NCBI GenBank assembly: GCA_018389105.1
Contig: JACATO010001085.1
Location: 558,001 to 622,000 of the forward strand
Direction of reading: 5' to 3'
From: Nautilus pompilius
Taxonomy: Eukaryota > Mollusca > Cephalopoda > Nautilida > Nautilidae
Length of the DNA stretch: 64,000 bases
Shown: piece by piece, positions 1-14,600 of the stretch
Layout of the letters: the number at the start of each line of letters is the position of its first letter
Numbering within the stretch: the stretch's first letter is position 1
The notes under the pieces: model-generated
Told to the model about the DNA's origin: nothing
Databases searched by the model: none
What the model saw: only the letters and a program-made list of their open reading frames with translations
Position numbers and translations under genes: made by a program

Positions 1-3000
1 AGGCCCCATATCTCTCTGTTATCAACAGTACTTTTGAGTCCTTTAGTATTGTAGCCATTATTAAAGAACGTCTTGAAACCTGACATTACAGTTGAGATGC
101 CTGCGCCAGTTCATGGCAATCACTACATACAAATTTGATCATTTTAACTGAAGATTTTTGTCACAAAAAGCTGCCAGGATGTAAATTCATCTTTCCACTC
201 TCCAGTTAATACCCATGCATTTTATCATCCAGATACATATAGAAAGTCTTTTCTTAACAGATATTACATGCAGATGCACAATTTCAAGTAAGGACTAGTG
301 TTTTTTTTTAATCAGTCCATCTGCACCAGACATATGGATTCCCTTGACATGATCACTGTGGAGAAGGTACTACAAAAATAAACATCTTTACTGTATCAGA
401 AAAAAGAACTTTTGGAAGAGTTAGACCTGAAGTTATGATTGGAAATTTTCATTAATACACTTGCAACAGCTTTGACAATCTTGCCTGCATTATCAGCAGC
501 TGTAAACTTGGTTACTTGTATGCAAATAAACAGTACTGCGATTTTGTTGTGTGAACAGGCTGACTGCACTTTGAAAAGCCACATAAGGAATTTTGGGAAA
601 ACTATATTAACAATAACAAGAACATTTTTCATTTATTATACTATCATGACTATGAAAAATTTGTTAGTAATGATGGTATGAGCTTATATGATACAACCAT
701 CATCTGACAGTAAGAACGGTGAGGATTGCATTTCCTGGACATCAGCATAAAGTGTGCATGTCAAGAAAACTGGTATTGTCCAGATTGCTCAAAACTACTA
801 TTAATAAAATACAAATAAAGCAAAATGAACTCTGTTGCTGTTACTTAATAATTTGCTAATATGAATGCAGACATTTTAGTTGGTTTGCTTTTAAATCAAA
901 TGTAGGACATGCCATTTTAGTAATCAAAATTTATTAAGCTTAAATTAAATCATTTCTGGTCAAACAAAAATTTTACAAGTATTACTGGTGTGCTGATCAA
1001 TTTAAAATACAATTATTTACAATAATAAATTTCATTGTTTTATATTTTCATATAAGTCTACTTTATAGATTATTTTTGTTTCCTATGGGAATAAGCTTCA
1101 GTTTGGTTGATAAAGTTCAGTTATACTAACTCTCATAGCTTTTCAGAGAGAACAGCAGTATTTAATGTTGTCAATAAATAGAACATCAGCTGCGGCATTT
1201 TGTGTAGTCTATATAGGCAAGGCTCTTTAACACACCATATGGACGAAACCATCCAGCCTAAAGGACAGACAACTGCTTTGTGAACCTGCAACTTTTCATT
1301 TTAGCGCGTTATAGTTTAATCCATGTCTGCTAGGTGGAATCTAGTATTAACTCAACCAGTCTGTTATGCATTTGTTGCATGTGTAACCTCTTCATGGACA
1401 ATGAAAGGATTGAGCTGATTTGGCTATAAATTTTCCATACTTTATAAATAAATGGAGTTGATCCTAGTAGTAGTTATATCAAAATTTTCTCCTCCCCTAA
1501 AGATGTGATGCTATTGAATACTTTTCTTTTTTACTTGCAATATCATTGCAAGTGAATATAAAGATATATTTCATGCAGAAAATGCAAAAAATTATATTTG
1601 CACAGAAAAACAAAATTCCTAGGAAACAAAGAAGTGATTATTTTAAATTGATTTATATCTCTTCAATGCCAGCAAGAGTTTAACTCCTGCAAAAGTCACT
1701 TAAGTTAGACTGGTCAGAGAAGAGGGGTCGACCTAACAGTCCAAAAAGAACCCACTGAAAATGGCAGCACTGGCTTTCATGCAGTGCAGGTATATCAACT
1801 GGTGCTATGCATATTTAATCGTATCTACAGCTGCAACTAAAGATGGCAGTGGTCCTACTGCAGCCTTGAAGAGGTCCACACCTAGCTAAAACAGAGCACA
1901 TCCTTTAAGAGTGCCCAAAGTTCTCAGAACCAGCCTAGGATTTTTGGGAACTCCAGAACTCACTACATTTGAGAAATGGGACTGTAACTGCTAACTAGGA
2001 TGTATGAGAAAGATTATGAATTTTCTAAAATATTACTTATAAAGATAAAAATAAAATTATCAGCTTATGATTAAAATATAAAGTTACCTGATAAGGATAA
2101 GATCTTTATTAAGCTTTCACCTGTGACTTTCAGTTTGGACATTGGTGACTAATCAGGGCATATCTATATAAAAAATTGTTTTGGCATACGTCCTAGTGTA
2201 GTGATCTCTTGCAAGATGAAACAGTAAACTTCACAGATGCACACTGCAATATTGTTTTGGCTAAAGAATTACAGACATAATAAATTGGAAATAATTGCTT
2301 AACCAAGTTAAGAATTATTTACTCCCATATAAATTTTCTGCACAGTTTGATCAGAAATTAATAATACAAAACATTCTAATCACAGTGTGGGTTGGTCAAC
2401 GTATTACTGAGTTATCCTGCTTGCACACTTTCAAATGACATTTGAAGCTGTGTGACAGATCAGTTGATTTAGCATGCATGACTTACTAGGTATTCACATG
2501 TACATTGTTTTTATTTAACTTAGAATAATACAAGAGATCCATTTCTCTTTTCTTTGTAATTCCAACAAAAACTGCATTGCATCTAATATTTGTAGTTATA
2601 AGACTGCAGAGCCATAAATGTGCTACCTCAAATGATGACAGTACATTGGCATAACAAAAATGTGATAATTCACTGATTAATTGTCATTTCATCTTAAAAG
2701 AAAAACAACAGATTCGTAATTTTCTTATAGGTAGGTTAAAAATATCTAAATACAGTAGGCATGAGCTCGCAAAATGATTTATCTTAAAAGCTGCCTTGCC
2801 ATGTAGAAGTAGGTAATTGCACCTTAGTAATATATTAAATTTGTATGATGGACAAAATAGTAGGAGAGCAGAAATTTGGAAGTGTTTTAAGCAAGTTCAT
2901 TTTATATTATTTTCTGAAGTTGATAGAAGAAGCACCAACTAAATTTACAGATGTAAACAAGGATGGTGAGAACTTTAACACTTGATTGCATCACCGACAT

Positions 3001-3234
3001 TTTTGGTTGTAGCTGTATGAGATCATAGGTATTTTCTAAAAGGTTAATTTAAGATTTTTTAAAAATTATTCTTGATAGTTTTAAACAGCACCGCCATGAT
3101 TTTTAACGTAATCTCAAAGATTGCTTCATTTGTCTCGCATGCTTAGAATAGAATACTAAAGAATAACATTTATTTAATTAATCAAAATATCTTTTTAAAA
3201 AACACTAATCTTCTCTTTTAAGTGGTTTGCACAA
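1..3234. other. Intergenic AT-rich DNA, no gene recognised
   Basis: No reading frame here resembles a known protein and none is framed by convincing splice sites. The longest open stretch (about 80 codons near 440-680) is in AT-rich sequence on both strands and looks like chance. A slightly GC-richer patch around 1690-1960 could be an old repeat, but I cannot classify it. Confidence 0.6.
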
Positions 3235-3730
3235 CTATAAGAATGGAGTGAATGGCAGTCAGGGTTAGTCAGGGGGTAAAAATAAACTGATACGGCTTAT
3301 TCAGACCTTAGTAAAACTAATACAGTTTCCCAAAAGACTGTAGATGATGTTAATATTAAAAGTTTGTAGATGATACTAAAACATATGCTAGTGTTAATAC
3401 AAAAAAAAGATATAAATACTTTTCAGGTATATCTGAATAATGTATTACATTGGTAAACTAAGTGGAAAATGGAATTTAATATTAGAAAATGTAAAGTAAA
3501 CCAAATGGGAAACAGAGATAATTATGATGATTATTATATGGTTGACATTGAAATGGTAAGTGTAGTTTCAGAAAAGGATCCAGCAATTGATTTTAATCAA
3601 AATCTCAAATGAAAAATGAAGAACTGTATATTATTAGGCAGAAAACAAAGCAAATAGAAAGATAGGAGCAATTAACTGGAATATCAAGCAAACAAGTAAA
3701 GCACCTTCATCCATCAACATTTTGAATAAA
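3235..3730 (+). mobile_element. Decayed LINE reverse-transcriptase fragment
   Basis: With small frame jumps the plus strand reads like the palm-to-thumb part of a non-LTR retrotransposon reverse transcriptase. It has a remnant of the FADDTK catalytic box around 3370, then a W-x-x-K-W-Q-M-x-F-N-x-x-K-C segment around 3455-3490, then a V-x-E-K-D-type segment near 3570. This order is typical of the CR1/L2/Jockey group. Stops and frameshifts show it is dead, and neither end is visible. Family level is inferred from motif order only. Confidence 0.7.
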
Positions 3731-4939
3731 CTATGTAAGCATGGAATCTGTATTGATTGATTAGTGTGTTCATCACAGATTTTTTGGAATGTTTCTAAGT
3801 CTTATGCATTTGGAATACATTAATGATTTAAAATATTAGATTTACCAGGTTTGACCTTTATATATTTTGAGAGGTTACCTAACAGACATTTAAAAAATAA
3901 TTAGCTATTTTGAATGTGTAGACATGGGGACATCATTACAAATTAGCTAAGATTTCAGCATGATTATTATCAGGAATTTTAAAAAGAATTTTTCAATGGA
4001 GATTTTGATGAAATTAAATAAATCAAGATGGTCATTTCTCTTCCCTGGGAGCTCTATGACCTCTATGACCTCCTGCTTCCTGGTAACTATTAAAGTAAAC
4101 AAACCCTTTAAGTAGATTTATAGGCCACCTGAAGAAATCAGTTGATTCTATCTTCAGAAATGAAATTTAAAAACTTGCTAAGGAATCTTCATACCATGAG
4201 GGCTATGGATGATAAAGGTAATTCTGACTGGGTACATACACACTGAACCATGTCCAGAGTGGCAAAAGGTTTGTTATTGGAAATTAATTTTCTCGAGTAG
4301 AACTCTAGAACAGCACCAAGTAGCTGGCAAATGACAAAGAAACAGCCATGACCTCTCAAGTTGTTCATGGTGTCAGCTTCAGATTTTCATGTATTTGTTG
4401 CTTTTTGTTTTGCAGTTATCAATACCTTCACTAAATTTGAAAAAAAAAGTAGTCAAATCGATTTCTGCTATTAATATACTATATTATACTAAATACAAAT
4501 AATCTTATAAGGCCAAGAAACAGTTTTTTCCCCCAAAAAGATAAAAATAACAATAATAACATCAACAGTTTTTATTACAATTACCTTGTTTGACAAAATA
4601 TTTGAAGCAGACACAGATGCAGTGGTTAGAAAAAAATAAAATGGTTGCCAAATGCATAAAAAAATACAGTATATTTATACTAGATCCAGTGCAGAGCATT
4701 GTCAGCATGCAAAACTGTATTATAGCTTAGTTGACTGAGATGTACAATGGTATCAGTATTATCAACATTAAAGAACCCCACAATCATAACAAATAAAAAT
4801 TCAATGTTTTTATTAAATAATATTCAGTAGTAAATAATGGATCTTTAGAAGTAAAAACAAACCTTTATACAATAATCTTGCCTATAAAGAAAGTTAATTT
4901 TTTGTTTTCAAATCTTTTTTCTCATTTTGAAGGATTCAA
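3731..4939. other. Region upstream of NMRAL1 coding sequence
   Basis: No coding region is seen. A pyrimidine-rich tract followed by AG at 4931-4932 lies just before the NMRAL1 start codon and looks like a 3' splice site. The first coding exon may therefore be preceded by a non-coding 5' exon somewhere to the left, which I cannot place. Confidence 0.45.
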
Positions 4940-5459
4940 ATGACAAAACTTATTACAGTATTTGGTGCAAGTGAAATCCAAGGAGGATCAGTTGTGAGAG
5001 CACTACTTCAAACTGGGAAGTTTAATGTACGTGCAGTTAGGAGTGACAGAGACAACTGTGGGACCCAAGAACTGATGGATATTGACACAGAGGTAGTTTC
5101 AGCTGATTATACCAACTTTGAGAGCATCAATAAAGCACTTGCAGGGGCCTATGGCTGTTTTGTAGTCACAGACACCAACTTCACTGACCCTGACTCTATT
5201 GATACAGAACTCAGACAAGGGAAACTTATAGCTGATGCATGTGTACAATCCTGTGTTAGCCATGTTGTGTTTAGTACACAACTAAACAGCCAAAGGATTA
5301 TTGGTTCTGTCGCCCGGCACCTTGTAGCAAAAGCAAAAATTGAAGAGTACATAAAAGAAAAATGTCTGCCCCTTACATCTATCATTGTTCCAGTTTGTTA
5401 TGAAGATGTCTTGAATTTATTTACACTACAAACAATGGACAAAATGAACTATGATTTGG
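4940..5459 (+). CDS. NMRAL1: NMRAL1 coding exon 1
   Basis: Starts at the ATG of MTKLITVFGAS and ends before a GTAAGA donor at 5460. It encodes residues 1-173 plus one base: the Rossmann loop, the NADPH-region helix and the central sheet. The frame stays open to 5508, but that tail is intronic. Confidence 0.92.
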
Positions 5460-8400
5460 GTAAGAAAATTATTAGTTATAAATCTCCATGGAATATTAAA
5501 AAATAGAGAATTAATGTGATGATTGATTTGCCGTTTTGTTCTCAAGTAAACAAAATTAATTACATTTCATTTTTTGGGAAGGTGTTATCTATATACTTCA
5601 TAAGAAAATTTTTACATTGCTTTTTGTTATTCTGAGCCCAAATGAGACCTGTAATTATATATCCAAAGGCATCATAAAGTAAAAATATCTACATACTTAG
5701 GACTCACTTGTACTGTTGGTTTTTCTCTGAATTTTAGTAAAATTATTCTAGATATTAATGAAACTCAATCAAAGATTTTCATATTGCATACAAATTTATA
5801 TATTTTGCATGGACAGTAAACAAAGCCACCAATGAAGAATTGTTCCTCTTGCCTTTGCTACTAACAAGTCAACAAGTCTAAGAGTTTTTAAAATAAGAAC
5901 ATTTTTTTTATCCCCCTTAGGTTCTCATTGTTTTCATTTCTACTGGACAGTATAAAATGATTTTAGTTAATTCACTAGGCCATGGAAATGGACCATTTCA
6001 TGCCTTTTAGGGATGGATCTGGTATCTGGTAAGATTGTGAATGATTGCTGGAAGTCAGTAGTGGCAACCACAGCACATGCTACAAAAATCCTGACAGAAT
6101 AAACTGTGTAGACGAGCTGTATTACCAACATAAGACAAATTTGTTTCCATTAAATGTGCTGCTTTGTATATATTATGATTACATAATCCTGGCTAATAGT
6201 ACACTTAATTAACTCTAAAAACTTTTTTGTAATAACTTATTTGTATCAATAATTTAAAGAAAATTTCAGTTAAATTTAAATTTTCTATATGTCTCAAACA
6301 TGCACAGGCAATGCCATAGCTCTCTTGTCAAGAAGACCACAAACAACTCTGCTTCATAGCTGAGCAAAATGGTGCATGGCTGCACAAATATAAAATCACT
6401 ACTTTTCTACTCACACTTCAAACAAATTAAAACACAAAATTATGTCCTCCAAAATATGAGAATATTTAATGAATCATTTCTTGTTTATTTGATAGTTTGT
6501 GATTAGTCATTTTAGTATTGAAACTAAATAATAATTAGTAGCAATACATATTAAAACTGTGCAGATTTCAATTTTCTGTTAAACTTTCAAAATTTGTAAA
6601 CTAAAAACTTATAATTTTTTTTGCATGTGTGGTGTTTTGTTTTTGTTTTACTTCTCAATTATCAAATAAGCAACCAGTAGTTTAGGTAAAAGAATAGATT
6701 ATGTAAAAATGAAATCTCTAATGAATATATTTGTCTTCATTTCACAGTCACACCAATGGGTACCACACCACTTGACATAATATGTGGTGAGGACATTGGT
6801 AAGGTAGTCAATGTTGTCTTTAGTGACAAACAAAACTTCATTGGCAAGACTCTGAGCATCAGTGGAGACAAGCTTACAATGAAAAAGCTGGCTGCCATCT
6901 TGTCCCATTACCTGAAACCAAAGTCATTCCGACACAAACAGGTATGACTTTTCTTTTTTTTTAAACCAAAGAAAGATTTTTATAAAAAAAGTTATTTTTC
7001 ATTGAAGATGGAACTTCATAAAATTAGTCATCCTAACCAAGGAAAGAAAGGCTTTCCAGTGTTTTGAAATCCATAAACATGATTAATGAATATTGGAGGT
7101 GGTGGAGTAAAAAGCTACATCTTTAAGCTATTTGATTAATAAATAAATAATAAATTTTGTATTTAATGCACTTTCTTTTAACATACTGTTTTTTTCATTT
7201 GAAAAATGCACAAAATATTTTTACTCCTTACTTTCTGTTCAAGAAGTGATAGTTTATTTTATTTTTAATGAAACAGCAGCATCATAGAGGAAGTCAACAA
7301 TAATTACCAGATACTAGTCCAACAAAGAAACTGTTATGCACTTGATCCACTGATGTTTTTTTATTATTGTATCTCAATTTAATTTATGCTAATGTCAGCT
7401 TTAAATAGAGGTCTTTTCATTTGTGCACCAATTTTTGCTTTAAACAAACTAGTCTTACCATTGACAATGAGAGCAAATTCTGTTAAAATAATCAGACACT
7501 AGAAAATTCTAATTTTCCCTTCCACTACTCAAATGTTTTTGTTGTTTTTTTATAAAAAGGGCTCAAATTATGACAAAAATAAATTCAAGATGACCTGCAG
7601 AATGTAAACATTATGCAATAATCATTATGATGTTACATCATTTCAAAGTAAATTTGTTCTGCTCGATTCACTCTTTAAAAATCTTTACACAATATTTGCA
7701 TCAAAAAATCTCCAGAGTTTATCAAACAAAATTAAACCATTTAATTTGATTGATTCAGATGTATATAAAAGTACTGGATTAATTTTTACAATTTGAAGAA
7801 AAAATTAAGGAAACTAAGCAAAATAAATCATGCAATATTGGAATATAAAACCCCATAAGTTAGGTAACTCTACTATAGGGGTTTTTAAGATTGTCTTTGA
7901 CTAATTTATTAACTAAACTCTCAACATAATAGGGGGTTAATGCTGACAAGATATCTTTAAATGGATGCAAAACTTAAAAAGAATTTTTTTTTTAATGCAG
8001 AGTCCTTATTTATACAATTCTTTGTTTACAAACACAGAATTCAAGGCATTTCTATTCTTTTTGCATGAAAAATAAGAAAAGAATGCAAACAAAGATGACT
8101 TGAATACTGGTTTCCTCCCATATCTAAAAATGAAGAGTTCTAGTGGAGATTGAGATTTTCCTGCCCAAGTTGGAAGTACTAGGCCCCTTGAGGCTCAGGA
8201 CTGGCAACACTTTCTGGTGGATAACCACTGCACCATGTGTTCACCATGGTTGTCTCCAAGATAGAGAAATTATCTTCGTTGTAGAGACTTGAGTACGACA
8301 TGACGACATAACACTAATTTTGTAAACATCCCTGATCTTTATATTGTTCCAATTAAACATATAATATGTCATATATACGACTTGCTGTGATTTTTTTCTT

Positions 8401-8621
8401 ATGACAAGAATAAACAAATTTTTTAAAATTTTAATTATCCTGCCATTAGGTTGCTTCCTTACATTTACTGTTTGAGTCAGTGTGTGTAAATAGTTTCTAT
8501 AAATAGTTATATAAACAGATTACTGTACTTTGATTTGATATAAAATACATAAACTCAATGAATAGAAAAATAAAAATATTGCTAATAAACAAGAGAACAG
8601 CTGGGTAATTCTGGTATCAAG

Positions 8622-8683
<62 letters not shown>

Positions 8684-11600
8684 GCGTACTGTTTAACACA
8701 TTTTCCTAGTCCTCATTAGCAGTTTATGTATGATGATTATTTATCAATTCTCTCTAAATACCACAACCCTGTTTTATTTGAAAATTAATTATCAATAATT
8801 ATAAAACACATTTTAACATTGCCAATGAATGCCCAGTATAGAGAGAGTTTAAAAAAACATGCTTAGATAATAGGTGACTGTTCAACAAAATTAATAAGTA
8901 GTGAATTCACTCCATAGGGCTACTGCTAGAACTCGGTCATTAACGTTTAGCCACATTTAGTTTCATTGTGAACTATCTTCAGTATTCTACTAATAGGTAT
9001 GTACAAGTCGTTTGTTTGTTTACTGTTAAAACACATCTCTGCAACAGACAAGGTTACATTTTAAATATTCCTTCTGGAATAGTTCAAGTAATTTCCTTAA
9101 CTCATAACGTGTTATCCTGAGATTTATTCAGTTTTCTGCCATTTCGTTATTTATTCATTTAGAACAAACATATAGGAGTGTCACAAACATCTGGTAACAT
9201 TAATTATCCTAAGTAAAAATAAATACATTTTTTACATACTTATATATCAGAAATGTCTCTTTTAAAATAATATACATGCGTATATTAAAAATATATATTT
9301 ATACATAAAGCCTGAAGTTGTCAAGTTCACTTTTCAACGTATTTTTGAAGTCAACTAACTGAGGGAATCTGTTCCAAGCATCAACATTCCCTAAAGGAAA
9401 ACTTGTATCTGACCTATGAACCTATGGCCTTCAGCATCCAAAATAAAAAAAATAAATCTAAATGCACATTCTCAAGCTCATTTGCCAGGCAATGCGGCTA
9501 AGTGGTGAGTGTGTTGGCTTCAGGACCTAAGGGTCCTGGGTTCAATCCCCGTGGCTGGCACATTGTTGTGATCCTTGAGCGAGGTGCTTTACTGGCATTG
9601 CTCCAGTTGCTGCTGGGGAGTGGCCTGTGTAGGCACTCGGACAGAAGAACCAAGGGCGGGGGATGCTCTATAGCCATGACAGAGGCAAGTCTCCTATGAT
9701 GAGGAAAAGTCAGAAGAATAAACCACTGCTGAAGACGGATGTACTGGGCCAGAGCGTGCATAACGATGGTGCAACACATCCCAATCTTATGAAATGAGTG
9801 ATCACAAAATAAAAAAAAGCCACCATTTTACTCCATAGTAATATCCACACTTTGTAGCTTACTCTGGTAAGTTCATTTCTGAAATTTTATCTGCCATTTT
9901 TACTGTGTAAAACACTAAAAAATACCTGTTACAATAGTTTTGTTCACTATTGGTACACCAACTTCTCTATTGATACCATGTTAGATTTAGTTTATATGTT
10001 TTAGGTAGTTCTTGGATATCTCTAGCTAATGTTACCTTAGCCTGTCTAAAGAGTTGTACAGTGCTTTGTATTATCAGGAATTCCATGGAATTTGCCTTGC
10101 AGTAGAGTTTCTTTTTTATTTGAATAATAGTGGTGAATTCCTTATTTATCTATTTTGCTAGTTATAAGCCACTCTTCTTTCGAAGAGAAACAGTATAAGA
10201 GTAACAGCTATCTAACAAAACACTAAATGTTTTTTTCAGTATTAATTCATATCAGTGGTGTCAGTTAGTGTATCTATATTAAGATGGACAGATTTAAAAA
10301 TGCATCACTTGGAAAATGTTGACAACTGTGCAACACACCAACACTGTTTGATGGAGCTTGTGTGCGACATGATCATTATGGCTTGATTGAAGAAAAAAAT
10401 CAAACAATCTGCGAACACAATGCATGAGTGTTGGCTTTGTGGTTTTCTTGAGTCAATCTGGTGGGCAACTTGAAATCTTGCAACATTTTACTTGAGAAAG
10501 TGATAATCAGTTCCCATTTGAGCCAAAGAGTTAAAACAATGCCTAGATTAAGTGATCTTGAAAGAGGAAATACTATAGGAACGCTTGTCAGCTGCCATAT
10601 TTAGATAGGTACAACTTACAACTGTGCACATGCAGGACATTCAAGGGTGACAGCAGCTGTGCAGAACTGCCACATCTGGACAATACACCTAAGAAACAGG
10701 TTCTTGCCTGTGACAGTTACGGTGGCAGCAACTCAAGGCAGACATGGCTCAGTGCCCCTAGATACTGACTGTGTAACTGCTTACCCGAGATACATTCTTC
10801 TGCAAGATATCATTATGTTAGACCCATTTTTTCACCATGGCGCCATGCCTTGTGGCTTCAATGAGCACAACAGCGGAGGAATCCCTTCTTTACAGATGAG
10901 ATCTGATGCTGTGTTGTCACATGGTGATATGAAAGTAAAGATGTGGTGCCACAGGGGTGAAAATTAAGTAAACGCTTATGTAAATGAGTGAAATCATTAG
11001 GATAGTATGATGTGGACAGGGATATGCTGGGATGACTGCACTTCTCTACACGTTTTTTGTGGTTCAGTGAATGTGGTTATCTTTAAAAATGACATTCTCT
11101 AAAATCAAATTGTGCCATTTCTTCAGGCAAATCTCAATCTGAACCTGGTGCAGCAGGACAGACGGAAACAGTGCCATGGCCAGCATTTTCTTCAGATATG
11201 GCACCAACAAAGCATGCACAGGATATGTTTGGGTGCCAAGTTTATCAGTACATATTTTGAATTGTCAATTTAAAATCAGTTCTGAAAAAGTTTAATATTG
11301 ACATATTATTGTCTAAGAACCACACCATGTATTACCTATAGTGGAGTAAATTCTCAATTTTAAAAAGCTAATAGTCATATCAAGTCATCCACTTTTGTAC
11401 TATCAGATATGAATTGATCTCAAAAGTTGCAGCTGAAATTATTTCATCAGTTCTCATTTGTTTGCTAGCACTTATTTTTATAGCACCTAATTAACGACTG
11501 TATTTTAGATAAACACTGTTTGAATTTTAAGTAATAGTGGATATATCTAATTATATTTTATATCTGAATAACTCATATCCTATTAATCCAAATTTTCTAT

Positions 11601-14600
11601 TATAGTATTCTATAACAGTTGCTACAGAAAATAAAAAAAGATAAATACAAATTCAAAAAATATTATGTAAAAAAAAATTAATAATAAAAATATATTGATC
11701 TTTGCAATACATTCTCAGTGCTGAAACTTGATAGAAATTTCACTATTGAGAAAGTTAAGATAAATTGGTTTTTTTAAATTGTCTGCCCGCCTCAATATAA
11801 AAAAAAATAGATATTTTACAAGATTAATCAATGTAAAAGAAATTGTTAAGAAAAAAAAAATCAACTAGTACGGGTGGGGTTCGAACCCACGCGGACATCT
11901 GTCCATTGGAACTTAAGTCCAACGCCTTAACCACTCGGCCACCGTACTTGTAATAAAAATTGGCTTTAGTATTTGTAAATATTAACATGTTACATTTTAA
12001 GTTCCGTCTGTTTTTATTCAGTTAATCAAGCGGGGAACTCGCGAACCTGTTGTAGGCTTTAAAACTCCCATCCGGCCATAAACAGGCGAGGTCGATCGGC
12101 TCGCTCTGGTTGAGGATGTCCGTCAGTACAACACAGTACAGTACAGACCCTATCATCGAAATTTAATTCTTACTGAGATCCGCTTTCACTTATATAGTTT
12201 AGCAATAATGTATACATAATAAATGTGTTTTATTTTTAAAACATGAGGAGTAAGAGAGGGGGTGATTCCAAGTCGAAAGCTGGGCGCTGTCCCGTTTCCA
12301 GACCGAAAGTAGCGCATTAACTCAAAGTCAAGATGGCGTCGGCGAACCGGGAAGGGTTGGGAGAGTTCGTGAAACAACAGCTGCAAAAAAGTAGCCGATT
12401 TATTAAACCCGATTATCAAAATATATTCCCCATACTTAAAATGAAATGTTTTATAACAGAAAAATCCAACCATTCACACGCAATAAATGTCTCTAAATGA
12501 GAAAAGAAAAAGAAATCGTGCGATATATGTATAATTTACTTGGAAAAAACACAAGACAAACAAAAATTCGAAAAGATTTTCCCAAAATTATTATCCTCTT
12601 AAACCCTGTTAAAAATATAATGTTGTGATTTTTGTCGACGATTCCCGGTATAAAAACCTGTTCTGCGTGTTGCTCTTATATTTCTCATTATTTTCGATAG
12701 GGACTTTCTGTTCGTGGCTGTGGGCTATGGCTAACTACCTCTCTCTCTCTTGTCTGACTTTTCGTAACATTTAACAAGACCATATGCATTTTTTCAGTTC
12801 TGTAGGCCAGTTATTTCAGCCGGAATCACCATTTAACGATGAGTTGAGGGGGGCATCGATCATCTAAATTCGCAAATGTCTCGGATGGACTTTCACGCAG
12901 GGGTATTGCAAACCCCAAAGAAGCTACGGTCCTGAGAGCTTCTGCGGTTCTTTACTTATACGTACTTCTAAAAAACTATCGTAGTATTACCTGGAACATT
13001 TTATGGTTTTTGCAAATAAGATCGAGGAAAAGGCATCACTACTTATTATGGTACGAAATCGTGATATTTTACTGTCTGGTTTGTGTAGAACCGAGTATAG
13101 GCCACATCACCGATCTGCACGATTTCGTGTCGTACGCCATTACAGTTCACCAAAAATTATGATTACATTTTGCTCATTTATTGTTTGGAACCTGATTCAG
13201 CGTAAAAAAAAAAATACAAAACACAAGAGCAAGGAAACACTGAACTACCAGTTTAAGAATGGTGTACGATTCAGACGGACTAATAATTACGTTAGTAGGT
13301 TAATGTGTATATTCGCAGTTTTAACTATGCCATTATTATGTTTCACATCCCAACTAGCCAAATTCCTGCGGAGAGAGACTGCTCGCAAGATAATTTTATC
13401 ATTACGGGTGCCAGCTTTGAAACAGAGTATTTCCTTACATAACTATTCGGAATTAATGATAAATAACTGGTGGACTTTTTTAAATCAAGACAAAGTTTTT
13501 TTTTTCATTTAGCCAGCCACAAACTTGTTTTCACTTAAAACCCCAGGCAGACATTTAAAAAAACTAATCCACCACCAGCTCCCCATTGAATGATAATGGT
13601 CCATTCCTAAATTGTATAAAGTTTCAGAGTTGAAATTCCAATAAATTCCCAGTTTAATAATCAGCTGAGACATCCACTACTATGCAGTTGCCATTTTAGA
13701 GGACAAAAATCTGCAGGACCTGAGATTTATTAATGCAATGTAATCAAGCTAATCCCATCTCAAGGTTGGTGGGGGACTTCCATGAACAATGTACCAAGGA
13801 CAAAGCAGGCAATAATTTACAGGATATTATAGAGGCACCAATGGCTAAGCAACCAGATGCAGAAAAAGTCTTAGCCAGCCAAATAATCTTGGAAGCTAAG
13901 CTTAATATTACAAAATAAGAACTTAAACATAATTACCAAAGGGTTCATAACTCTATCTACCTTGAGTTCAGGTGTTATAAGAATAGAGACTGCCATTATT
14001 TTGAACTATGCAAAGGTTCGAAGCTATGGAATGCTATTATGCTGGATGGAAGGTTGGTTTTGTATCTTTTGGAGGAACAAATCTTTATAATCCTAATGAA
14101 ATTACAACAAAAGTATGCTAATCTCCATCTGGCTGTTATTTTCATGTAGTGTAGGTACAATCTTTTATGTTCATGTCCTCCATGATCTTTTATTTCATGA
14201 TTTAATGACTTTAATCCCTTCTACACAAATTACGTTCACCTGTGTCCTTTTCCCAATACACCAGCTGTCAAATTGAGGTTGGCTACACTGATATTGAAAT
14301 TGTCATCCCAGACCTGATGAGTTGGCAAAATTCAAGTTCATTTAGAGCTCTAGTTGAGGTAGCCCCCAAACGAAGTCAACTTATGCAAGCAAGCTTTATC
14401 CTGAATCTATTTCAAACAAGGAAAATGTTAAGCAGTCAGGTCTCTTAAATCAAATGGTTCCTGAGAGATTTAATCTTGGCAGGCAAAGGTTTTTGATCTA
14501 GGATATTGTTTCAAATTGTGAGTCTGTAAGAATTTTCCCTTTTCTGTTAAAATACAGGCTTTGTAGCAAGCCAATGTAATTTTGGTCTTGATAGTTAAAT

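Noticed and set aside
439..681. 80-codon open frame near the left end
   Set aside because: The opposite strand is equally open, composition is that of AT-rich background, and there is no family resemblance or splice context.
5460..5506. NMRAL1 ending at the stop codon after exon 1
   Set aside because: A consensus donor lies at 5460, and exons 2 and 3 continue the family sequence in phase to the expected length.
8622..8684. Possible CRISPR-like array
   Set aside because: It is a plain trinucleotide microsatellite without spacers, in an animal genome.
13003..13512. 169-codon plus-strand open frame
   Set aside because: It lacks recognisable motifs, a poly-phenylalanine end reflects a T run, and no start or splice context supports it. 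Possibly part of a decayed repeat.
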